DNA of 18,040 nucleotides, taken from assembly GCA_036517855.1 (NCBI GenBank), contig DATDSR010000048.1:1-18040 (forward strand). Direction: 5' to 3'. Both the position numbers and the translations under genes were made by a program. The DNA comes from DATDSR01 sp036517855 (GTDB lineage: Bacteria; Patescibacteriota; Minisyncoccia; Phycocordibacterales; DATDSR01). This document shows positions 1 to 6,049 of this stretch, in pieces (position 1 is the stretch's first letter; each line of letters starts with the position of its first letter). The notes under the pieces are model-generated. The model saw nothing but the letters and a program-made list of their open reading frames with translations. It had not been told where the DNA came from and made no database searches.

Positions 1-1
1 T

Positions 2-229
2 CTGGACCCTACCCTTCCCGCCAACAGCAACTGCTATAGTTACGCTTCAGGTGTCGGTACGGCTGCAAATACCGACTACCACATAGGGACACTTCTCGAA
101 AATTTGGGAGGCGTGCCTGCTAACGACGTTAACTGTGTATCTCTAACAACAGGACTTGCTTGTTTCCCAGCGGCCATGGTTAACGGCTTTACTGGTGTGA
201 CATCGAAGCTCTACGACCTAAGGAACTAA
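2..229 (+). CDS. Type IV major pilin-like protein, C-terminal part (5' end outside window)
   Basis: The frame is open from base 2 and ends at TAA 227-229; the start and the prepilin leader lie upstream of the window. The 75 visible residues align closely with the C-terminal part of the next gene: both have LDPT, an NCY(R/S)YAS segment, LEN, a P(A/T)ND(V/M)NC motif, and end in a tyrosine-Asp-x-Arg-Asn tail. The two are therefore tandem paralogs. The cysteines spaced as in pseudopilins probably form disulfides. The product would be a secreted filament subunit processed by the PilD peptidase encoded downstream. A hairpin terminator follows at 255-284, so this pilin can be expressed separately from the following cluster. 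The family assignment rests on the similarity to the next gene, since the diagnostic N-terminus is missing here. Confidence 0.8.
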   Translation: MDPTLPANSNCYSYASGVGTAANTDYHIGTLLENLGGVPANDVNCVSLTTGLACFPAAMVNGFTGVTSKLYDLRN

Positions 230-254
230 GTTAAGCCAAAGCGCTTTACAAAAG

Positions 255-284
255 GGCTCTGCTCATCTCGAGCGAGCCTTTTTT
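255..284 (+). terminator. Rho-independent terminator after first pilin
   Basis: Arms GGCTC (255-259) plus GCTC (261-264) pair with GAGC (270-273) plus GAGCC (274-278), with one bulged T and a 5-base loop, followed by six T (279-284). The rest of 230-347 shows only the promoter of the next gene. Confidence 0.85.
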
Positions 285-333
285 GTTTGTGTGCAATTGC
301 CCGCAAGCCTACAACATCGACGCTTTTTATGTG

Positions 334-339
334 TATAAT
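334..339 (+). promoter_or_regulatory. -10 box of the second pilin, probable leaderless start
   Basis: A perfect TATAAT ends 8 bases before ATG 348, so transcription should begin at or within a base or two of the start codon. No Shine-Dalgarno sequence is present, and no good -35 box is seen. Confidence 0.6.
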
Positions 340-347
340 ACTTACAA

Positions 348-840
348 ATGAAGAAATATAGTAAAGGTTTCACCCTAATCGAGCTCTTGGTGGTTATCGC
401 CATCATCGGCATCCTCTCGTCAGTTGGTCCTAGCCTCGCTCAGCACAGGCCGCAAAAAGGCTCGTGATGCCCGTCGTATCTCTGATGTCAAGAGTCTCAA
501 ACTAGCCCTAGAGATGTATGCTAATGATTTTGGTAAGTACCCAGCAGCCAGTGCCACTTGTAACACGACTGTGTTCTACGGTCTTCAGGCTCTTGTCACA
601 GGCAAATACATAAAAAAGATCCCACTAGACCCAACGGCTGTTTCCCCAAACAACTGTTACCGTTATGCCAGTCTCAACTCAACCGTGTTCCACCTAGCTA
701 CCGACCTTGAGAACGCATCAAGCAAGCCTACTAACGATATGAACTGCTCGTCGGTTGTACCACTTGTGTGTTTTACTGGCGCCCTCACCAACGGTTTCAA
801 CGGTTCTTCGACCGCAGCTCGTTACGACGTGAGGAACTAA
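348..840 (+). pseudogene. Type IV major pilin with a +1 frameshift between leader and body
   Basis: ATG 348 opens a classic class III prepilin leader: MKKYSKG followed by FTLIELLVVIAIIG, with cleavage expected after Gly7, Phe8 as mature residue 1 and Glu12 as the conserved Glu5. This frame reaches a TGA at 465-467 just after the hydrophobic helix. The rest of the pilin (VLASLSTGRKKARD onward to TAA 840) is in the frame shifted by one. Removing one G of the GG at 426-427 restores a continuous ILSSVVLASLS junction typical of these pilins. The body matches the upstream paralog ending at 229. Either this copy is broken, the assembly has an indel, or the ribosome shifts here. I see no known slippery site, and a separate start on TTG 424 would give a protein without the leader, which could not be processed as a pilin. 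Confidence 0.85.
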
Positions 841-846
841 GCGTGC

Positions 847-852
847 TATAAT
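847..852 (+). promoter_or_regulatory. Extended -10 box of pilD, probable leaderless start
   Basis: TGC-TATAAT (844-852) lies right after the pilin stop codon and ends 6 bases before GTG 859. This spacing fits transcription starting on the start codon, and it favours GTG 859 over the in-frame TTG 856. Confidence 0.6.
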
Positions 853-858
853 TATTTG

Positions 859-1608
859 GTGAGTTTGTACGCGATATTCTTTGTTCTTGGCTTGGTGGTG
901 GGCAGTTTCCTTAATGTTGTTGTTCTGCGCTTAAACACCGGGCGCTCTATTGTTCGCGGTCGTTCCCAATGTTTCTCGTGCGGTAAGACACTTGCCTGGC
1001 ACGAGCTCATGCCTCTCGTAAGCTTCGTTGCTCAGTACGGTCGATGCAGATCTTGTAGCGCGCGCATCTCATGGCAATATCCAGCGGTGGAACTTATCAC
1101 TGGTATTCTTTTCATCCTCGTTGCCTGGCGTTTCGAGTACGCTTATACTGGTCTGCTCATCGTGTTGCCGCTTGCTCTTGTGTCAATCCTTGTTGCTATC
1201 ACAGTATACGACCTGCGTCACAAGATTATACCTGACGCGCTTGTCTACCCATTCATAGTTTTAACGTTGATATTTCACTACGCTTTCTTCGGTGGTATCC
1301 ACATCCTCTCGCCGGACTTTCTCGCTGGGCCGGCACTTTTTGGTTTCTTCGCTTTGCTTTGGTTAGTGTCAGGGGGTAAATGGATGGGTTTTGGCGATGC
1401 TAAGCTTGTTTTGGGTTTGGGCTGGCTCCTTGGGGCGCAAGCGAGTGTGAGTGCTATGCTTCTTGCTTTTTGGAGCGGTGCGATTGTTGGGTTGGTTTTG
1501 TTGTACTTTAAGCGCCAATCTCTTACAATGAAGAGTGAGATTCCCTTCGCACCGTTCCTGATTTTGGGTTCTCTTGTGGCACTGTTCTTTAATCTCTCAT
1601 TCTTTTGA
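859..1608 (+). CDS. pilD: Prepilin peptidase / leader peptidase, PilD family (A24)
   Basis: This integral membrane aspartic peptidase cleaves class III prepilin leaders after Gly; in many bacteria it also N-methylates the new N-terminal Phe. Numbering from TTG 856, two CxxC pairs (C39/C42 and C64/C67) lie in the cytosolic loop after the first membrane segment (GSFLNVVVLR), as in zinc-binding PilD/GspO. The two catalytic Asp residues are visible: D119 in the YDLRHKIIPD motif and D181 in the GFGDAKL (GxGD) motif. Several hydrophobic segments follow to the C-terminus. Its length of about 249 residues is normal for the family. GTG 859 is chosen because of the -10 box six bases upstream. The gene sits between a major pilin and four minor pilins, all likely substrates. 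The stop overlaps the next start (TTGA). Confidence 0.93.
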   Translation: MSLYAIFFVLGLVVGSFLNVVVLRLNTGRSIVRGRSQCFSCGKTLAWHELMPLVSFVAQYGRCRSCSARISWQYPAVELITGILFILVAWRFEYAYTGLLIVLPLALVSILVAITVYDLRHKIIPDALVYPFIVLTLIFHYAFFGGIHILSPDFLAGPALFGFFALLWLVSGGKWMGFGDAKLVLGLGWLLGAQASVSAMLLAFWSGAIVGLVLLYFKRQSLTMKSEIPFAPFLILGSLVALFFNLSFF

Positions 1609-2258
1609 AAAAAAATAACAAAAAATTTACCATTTACCATTTACCATTTACCATTAAGTCTGGGTTTACTGTCATCGAACTTATAGTTACCACCGGCATT
1701 ATTGTTGTAATACTAGGAGTAGTGTTTACGGGCTACCCGCAGTTTAAGGCCCGTTCGGCGCTTTCCGCATTAGCTCGCAGCGTCGGTCTCTTGGTGCGCG
1801 AGGCGCAGGTCTATGGGCTGGCTGTCAAAGAGTTCCCAGTTCAGGCCGATAAATTTCCACCTTATGGAGTACACGTAAGCATAGATAATCTGCGTGAAAT
1901 TATTCTGTTTGGCGATCTTGAGACGGGTGAACGAAATGGGATTTATGATGTTGGCGAGGGTTGTGGTACTGTTGGGACAGAGTGCATGAGACGCTTTACC
2001 TTGGCCGGGCCCGAGTATATCGACAAGATATGTGTAAATCCTGGGGGTGGCACTGGCGGCGACACAACACTGACCGAAGTTTGCGATATCAATGAATTAA
2101 ATATTACATTCCGTCGCCCCGATCCGGAGGCCGTCATTATCGTGGATGACCCCAGTCGCACTTATAACGGGGCTACCATCTATCTACGTTCGAAGTCGAA
2201 TGCTAAGGAGCATCGTGTGGTCAGGGTCTGGATTACTGGCCAAATCAGTGTGCAATGA
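1605..2258 (+). CDS. Type II secretion/type IV pilus minor pseudopilin, GspH-like
   Basis: The protein has a prepilin-type N-terminus: cleavage is expected after Gly20, then Phe21-T-V-I-Glu25 (Glu5 present) and a hydrophobic helix of about 20 residues. The C-terminal domain has four cysteines in two close pairs (CGTVGTEC; CVNPGG...EVC), suggesting two disulfides. Length and layout resemble GspH/FimT-type minor pseudopilins that prime pilus assembly. The likely start is TTG 1605, overlapping the pilD stop, because no other start lies before the leader in this frame. The first 19 residues are partly encoded by four copies of the heptamer TTTACCA (1626-1653), so the leader has been lengthened by a simple repeat. 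The stop overlaps the next ATG (ATGA), giving translational coupling. Confidence 0.85.
   Translation: MKKNNKKFTIYHLPFTIKSGFTVIELIVTTGIIVVILGVVFTGYPQFKARSALSALARSVGLLVREAQVYGLAVKEFPVQADKFPPYGVHVSIDNLREIILFGDLETGERNGIYDVGEGCGTVGTECMRRFTLAGPEYIDKICVNPGGGTGGDTTLTEVCDINELNITFRRPDPEAVIIVDDPSRTYNGATIYLRSKSNAKEHRVVRVWITGQISVQ
1626..1653 (+). repeat. Heptamer tandem repeat, (TTTACCA)x4
   Basis: There are four perfect copies of TTTACCA inside the leader region of the GspH-like gene. Seven is not a multiple of three, so each unit is read in a different frame, giving the FTIYHLP pattern. It is the reverse complement of the ATGGTAA repeats at 2258-2290, 2857-2889 and 8694-8730. Confidence 0.9.
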
Positions 2259-2851
2259 ATGGTAAATGTAAAATGGTAAATGGTAAATGTGGGAAAGGGT
2301 TTACTTTGATTGAGTTGCTTGTTTCTATCTCAATATTTTCTGTTGTTACGATTGTAGCCGTGGGCGCACTCTTAAATCTTGCTCGGGCAGCAGACCGTTC
2401 GCACGCGATACTTACTGCTATCGGTAATCTTGATTTCGCTATGGAGCAGATGGCACGTACTATTCGTGTGGGTACGTACTATTATTGTAGAGAGGGCGTA
2501 CACCCTCCCTCTAACCAAACCCGCGATTGTACGTGGGGCAATGGTCAAAGTGCCATGTCCTTTACCGACAAGGATCAGCAACGGATTGTGTATGAACTCA
2601 ATCGGACCACGGGCAGTCTCGACCGGGAGAATCTTTCTTCAGTGCCGCACAAAATCTTCAGTATTACAGCCCCGGAGATTATTATTGAAAGCATGGCTTT
2701 TAACGTGTTTGGCTCGAGTAAATCAGATGCGCAACAGCCGCGCGTGCTTATCCGTATTAAAGGTCACACGGCTATCGCGGGTCTACGCGCGACTGATCAG
2801 GTTATTTTCGATTTACAAACTAGCGTTAGCCAGAGGAATCCAGATTTATGA
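2255..2851 (+). CDS. Minor pseudopilin, GspJ/PilW-like
   Basis: A type III prepilin signal follows a repeat-derived leader: NGKCKMVNGKC-GKG then FTLIELL, with cleavage expected after Gly15, Phe16 as +1 and Glu20 as Glu5. A single N-terminal hydrophobic helix is followed by a soluble domain of about 160 residues with no catalytic motif. The size and the place in the order (GspH-, GspJ-, GspI-, GspK-like) suggest a GspJ/PilW role in the tip complex of the filament; the subtype is inferred from position and length more than from sequence. The ATG overlaps the preceding stop (ATGA) and the TGA stop overlaps the next ATG, so the genes are translationally coupled. Confidence 0.8.
   Translation: MNGKCKMVNGKCGKGFTLIELLVSISIFSVVTIVAVGALLNLARAADRSHAILTAIGNLDFAMEQMARTIRVGTYYYCREGVHPPSNQTRDCTWGNGQSAMSFTDKDQQRIVYELNRTTGSLDRENLSSVPHKIFSITAPEIIIESMAFNVFGSSKSDAQQPRVLIRIKGHTAIAGLRATDQVIFDLQTSVSQRNPDL
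2258..2290 (+). repeat. ATGGTAA-type repeat at gene start, copy 1
   Basis: A run of AATGGTAAATG units directly follows the start codon. The 33-bp stretch is matched at 2857-2889 with a single visible difference (GGTAAATG versus GGCAAATG). It encodes NGKCKMVNGKC. Confidence 0.85.
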
Positions 2852-3474
2852 TTGATAATGGTAAATGTAAAATGGTAAATGGCAAATGTGAAGCTGGGTT
2901 CACCTTGCTTGAGACACTTGTTGCGGTCGCGATTCTCATGATTGCTATCGGCAGTGCTTTTGGTCTTGCCCCCCAAGGTTTAATGGGGGCGCGTTTCGCC
3001 AAAAACCAGACAATAGCCAATTATCTTGCTCAAGATGCGCTTGAGACAGTGCACAATATCCGCGATAACAGTATGTTTTTCTCACCCAATCCGGGCGACC
3101 CGTACAACTGGCTCTCTGGGTTCTCCGAGTGCCAAGGCGGGAAGTGGTGTACTGTTGATACTATAAATAATACTGTGGCACCATGTCTTGGTATCACGGC
3201 AGACTCGTGTCCACCCCTTGATATGATTCAAACCAAAACAGATGGAGGTGTGGCTTACGGCAACGGGCCGCTATTTAGGAATGACCCAACCGTCCAAAAC
3301 AGTATCTTTAACCGCGCAGTTACGATTGAGAATATTCCAAACAATACAATCGCATCTGGCAACATTGATACAGAGGCCCTTGTGACCGTACGTGTGACAT
3401 GGCAGGAGGGTAAACTCAAACGGCAAGCGCAAACTGCCGAAACGTTATTTGACTGGTGGACAACATCTAAATAA
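2848..3474 (+). CDS. Minor pseudopilin, GspI/PilV-like
   Basis: The prepilin leader NGKCKMVNGKCEAG is followed by FTLLETLVAVAIL; cleavage is expected after Gly17, with Phe18 as +1 and Glu22 as Glu5. The hydrophobic helix runs to about residue 40. The FTLLE(T/V) wording and the following ANYLAQDALETV...R segment resemble PilV/GspI proteins. The soluble part of about 165 residues has four cysteines. ATG 2848 overlaps the upstream stop (ATGA). The stop TAA 3472-3474 is followed immediately by the next ATG. The protein is a likely PilD substrate and a component of the filament initiation complex. Confidence 0.82.
   Translation: MIDNGKCKMVNGKCEAGFTLLETLVAVAILMIAIGSAFGLAPQGLMGARFAKNQTIANYLAQDALETVHNIRDNSMFFSPNPGDPYNWLSGFSECQGGKWCTVDTINNTVAPCLGITADSCPPLDMIQTKTDGGVAYGNGPLFRNDPTVQNSIFNRAVTIENIPNNTIASGNIDTEALVTVRVTWQEGKLKRQAQTAETLFDWWTTSK
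2857..2889 (+). repeat. ATGGTAA-type repeat at gene start, copy 2
   Basis: This is a near-identical 33-bp copy of 2258-2290, again just inside a gene start and just before a prepilin cleavage site. Confidence 0.85.
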
Positions 3475-3981
3475 ATGATGAAATTTGTAATTTGCAATTT
3501 GAAAAAGAAGAAAGGCGGGTTCGCTCTTTTGATTGCCGTGGTGCTATCGGCCATTATCCTCACAATCGGCTTGTCTATCGTGAGCACTGCGCTTAAAGAG
3601 GTGACGCTCGCCGCAACCGTGCGCTCATCTCTCTCTAGTTTTTACATCGCTGATGGTGGTGTGGAGTGCGCACTCTACTGGGATAATATTCGCGGTAATT
3701 TTGAAAAAGAAAGCGCATTTGTCAGTGGAACTGCGCAAAACACAATAGAGTGTGGGGGTATCGTGGTCAACAATGTCCCCAACGGGCCATCTGTAAACTT
3801 CTGGCTCAAAGATGAGACTAACCTGGCAAAATCTTGTACCAATGTCAACATTAAGTCCGTGTCCGATGGGGCGGATACAGAAAAAGTTTTCTTACAGTCG
3901 TGGGGTTTCAACACCTGCGATCTTAGCAATTCCCGCCGTGTCGACCGCGCCATCGAAGTCAAATACTCCCGCTATAAATAA
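3475..3981 (+). CDS. Minor pilin assembly protein, PilX/GspK-like
   Basis: The N-terminus KKKGG-FALLIAVVLSAIILTIGLSIV is a prepilin-like signal with cleavage expected after Gly15, but mature position 5 is Ile20 rather than Glu. Loss of Glu5 is typical of PilX/GspK tip subunits. A conserved-looking (F)YIADGGVECALYWD segment follows the helix, as in PilX-type proteins (usually AEAG in that place). The total of 168 residues is short for GspK but normal for PilX-like proteins. The start is ATG 3475, directly after the previous stop, with a second ATG at 3478. Codons 2-10 consist of AATTTG-rich repeats (KFVICNL). It is the last gene of the pilus cluster; no terminator is visible before the ligA promoter. 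Confidence 0.75.
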   Translation: MMKFVICNLKKKKGGFALLIAVVLSAIILTIGLSIVSTALKEVTLAATVRSSLSSFYIADGGVECALYWDNIRGNFEKESAFVSGTAQNTIECGGIVVNNVPNGPSVNFWLKDETNLAKSCTNVNIKSVSDGADTEKVFLQSWGFNTCDLSNSRRVDRAIEVKYSRYK

Positions 3982-4000
3982 GTAGTTTACTCTAATCTGC

Positions 4001-4006
4001 TAGAAT
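4001..4006 (+). promoter_or_regulatory. Extended -10 box of ligA, probable leaderless start
   Basis: TGC-TAGAAT (3998-4006) ends 6 bases before GTG 4013. The GAGGGG touching the start codon is too close to act as a Shine-Dalgarno site. Confidence 0.55.
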
Positions 4007-4012
4007 AGAGGG

Positions 4013-6049
4013 GTGACCAAACAAGAGGCGAAGGAGCGGATTAAAGAATTGACGCGGGTGGTGAATCACCATCGGTATCTTTATCATGTTTTAGATAAGC
4101 AGGAGATAAGCGAGGCGGCTCTGGATTCGCTCAAGCACGAACTCTCGCAACTTGAGAGCGAGTTCCCAGATTTAAGACAATCTGATTCACCTAGTGTGCG
4201 CATCGGTGGCAAGCCCTTGCCCGAGTTTAAGAAGGTTACTCATGCCGTGCGTCAGTGGTCTTTTGATGACGCATTCAATGAAGAAGAAATAAGGGCTTGG
4301 GATGCGCGGGTTAAGAAAGTGGGAAAGGGTAGTTACACCTGCGAGCTCAAGATTGATGGTTTTAAGATTGTGCTCACATATAAAAATGGCTTTTTTATAA
4401 ATGCCGCAACCAGAGGCGATGGCAAAGTAGGCGAGGATGTGACAGAGAATATTAAAACAGTTGAGTCAGTGCCCCTGTCACTTGAAAAGCCCGTGGATAT
4501 AATTGTGGAAGGAGAAATTTGGTTGAGTAGGAAGGAGTTGGAAAGGATAAACAAAGAGCAAGAGAAGAAGGGTTTGCCACTCTATGCCAACCCGCGTAAC
4601 CTCGCCGCTGGTTCGATTCGTCAGCTTGACCCCAAGATTGCCGCAAGCCGCAAGTTGGACAGCTTTATTTACGATATCGCGTGGCCACCTGGTGGCCAAA
4701 AAGCCACCAGGTGGCCGGATACACAAGAGGGTGAACTTAAACTATTGAGCGAGCTTGGTTTCAAGGTTAACCCGCATCATAAGACTGTGGCGGACATTGA
4801 GGGAGTAATCGAGTACTGGCACCATTGGCACCTGCCTGCCGGCAGGCAGGAAAGAACAAAGAAGGAGTTGCCATATTGGATTGATGGTGTGGCTGTTAAG
4901 GTGAACGAACGCAGTTTGCAAGAGCGACTTGGTTACACCGGTAAGTCACCACGTTTTGCCATCGCCTTTAAGTTTGCGGCCGAGCAAGTTACTACCATAG
5001 TAGAGGATATACAAGTACAGGTCGGTCGCACGGGCACGCTTACGCCCGTGGCCCACTTAAGGCCGGTGAGCGTGGCGGGTAGTACTGTGGCTCGAGCCAC
5101 TTTGCACAATGAAGATGAAATTAAGCGACTTGATGTGCGAGTGGGTGACACCGTGATATTACAAAAGGCCGGTGACGTCATCCCGGATATCATCAAAGTG
5201 CTTACCGAACTTCGGCCGAAAAACTCTAGGCCGTACATATTCCCAAACAAGTGTCCTATCTGTGGTAGCGAGGTGAGGCGTGTGCCCGGAGAGGCGGCTC
5301 ACAAGTGTACAAACAAAAGTTGCTTCGCTCAGAATCTTCGGCGCTTCTACCATTTCGTTTCGCGCAGGGCGATGGATATTGATGGCTTGGGTGAGAAGAT
5401 TATAGACTTACTAATAGAGCATGACTTGGTTGGCAACTTTGACGACATCTATGAGCTTAAACAAGGTGATATAGAAGTGTTGCCAAGGATGGGAGAATTA
5501 AGCGCTAAAAACATAATTGAGGCTGTGAACAATGCTCGCAAGCGTGACTTGTATAGATTTATCTTTGCCTTGGGCATCCCCCAAGTAGGGGAGGAGACGG
5601 CCATAGATTTGGCTAATCATTTCAAAGCACTCGATAAATTAATGGCCGCGAGTACTGAAAAGTTGGTCGAAATAGACGGCGTGGGCGAAGTGGTAGCAAG
5701 GAGTATCGAAGACTACTTCGCTGATAAAAAGAATGTTAAGTTAGTAAATAATCTCTTAAAACACGTCACTCTTTTAAACCCCAAACCCCAAAGTTCAAAG
5801 CTCAACCAAGTTTCAAATCCCAAGGTCCAAAATAAGAAATTCGTTTTGACTGGGACTTTGGAAACAATGAGTAGAGATGAAGCCAAAGATAAAATTAGAG
5901 CAATGGGCGGAGAGGTCTCCAGCAGTGTCTCCAAAGAGACGGACTACGTAGTAGCCGGAGCCGACCCAGGCAGCAAGTTCGACAAAGCTCAATCTCTCGG
6001 AGTCAAAGTATTAAATGAGCAAGAATTTGTTAGAATGTTAGGGCAATGA
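4013..6049 (+). CDS. ligA: NAD-dependent DNA ligase LigA
   Basis: LigA seals nicks in DNA during replication and repair, using NAD+. The 678 residues show the whole family order: an N-terminal Ia region, the adenylation domain with catalytic Lys113 in ELKIDG, the OB fold (QVGRTGTLTPVA, ATLHN, GD.V.L.KAGDVIP), a four-Cys zinc finger (C414, C417, C432, C437), the helix-hairpin-helix region (AMDIDGLGEKIID onward, GIPQVGEETA), and a C-terminal BRCT domain (about 608-678: KFVLTGTLETMSRDEAK, GSKFDKA). GTG 4013 is chosen from the promoter spacing and the MTKQEAKERI start. The gene is odd in holding three repeat-like insertions in surface loops or linkers: 4683-4716, 4831-4850 and 5778-5836. All keep the frame, and all catalytic motifs are intact, so the enzyme should be active. 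Confidence 0.97.
   Translation: MTKQEAKERIKELTRVVNHHRYLYHVLDKQEISEAALDSLKHELSQLESEFPDLRQSDSPSVRIGGKPLPEFKKVTHAVRQWSFDDAFNEEEIRAWDARVKKVGKGSYTCELKIDGFKIVLTYKNGFFINAATRGDGKVGEDVTENIKTVESVPLSLEKPVDIIVEGEIWLSRKELERINKEQEKKGLPLYANPRNLAAGSIRQLDPKIAASRKLDSFIYDIAWPPGGQKATRWPDTQEGELKLLSELGFKVNPHHKTVADIEGVIEYWHHWHLPAGRQERTKKELPYWIDGVAVKVNERSLQERLGYTGKSPRFAIAFKFAAEQVTTIVEDIQVQVGRTGTLTPVAHLRPVSVAGSTVARATLHNEDEIKRLDVRVGDTVILQKAGDVIPDIIKVLTELRPKNSRPYIFPNKCPICGSEVRRVPGEAAHKCTNKSCFAQNLRRFYHFVSRRAMDIDGLGEKIIDLLIEHDLVGNFDDIYELKQGDIEVLPRMGELSAKNIIEAVNNARKRDLYRFIFALGIPQVGEETAIDLANHFKALDKLMAASTEKLVEIDGVGEVVARSIEDYFADKKNVKLVNNLLKHVTLLNPKPQSSKLNQVSNPKVQNKKFVLTGTLETMSRDEAKDKIRAMGGEVSSSVSKETDYVVAGADPGSKFDKAQSLGVKVLNEQEFVRMLGQ
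4683..4716. repeat. GGCCACC inverted repeat (14-bp perfect arms) inside ligA
   Basis: GGCCACCTGGTGGC (4683-4696) pairs perfectly with GCCACCAGGTGGCC (4703-4716) across a CAAAAA loop. Each arm is also an odd palindrome. It encodes about residues 224-236 (WPPGGQKATRWPD), in a loop where LigA proteins vary in length. Confidence 0.85.
4831..4850. repeat. 20-bp perfect palindrome inside ligA (copy A)
   Basis: CCTGCCTGCCGGCAGGCAGG is its own reverse complement. It encodes the core of HLPAGRQ (residues 273-279), just before the conserved IDGVAVKVN motif of the adenylation domain. The identical 20-mer occurs at 14058-14077 in a tRNA-Thr half copy. Confidence 0.92.
5778..5836. repeat. CCAAA-rich low-complexity insertion in the ligA linker
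   Basis: Repeated CCCCAAA, TTCAAA and CCAA words encode a Pro/Lys/Gln/Asn/Ser-rich linker (PKPQSSKLNQVSNPKVQNK) between the helix-hairpin-helix and BRCT domains. It resembles, in reverse, the AATTTG words at 3480-3500. Confidence 0.5.

Noticed and set aside
418..432. Programmed frameshift in the pilin
   Set aside because: No X-XXY-YYZ slippery heptamer, downstream pseudoknot or stop codon at the junction is visible; kept as a possibility only in the frameshift finding.
2258..2889. CRISPR-like repeats
   Set aside because: The two 33-bp copies are 600 bp apart, inside coding starts, with no regular spacers and no cas genes.
4007..4012. Shine-Dalgarno site GAGGGG for ligA
   Set aside because: It directly touches the GTG start codon, leaving no spacing for ribosome pairing.
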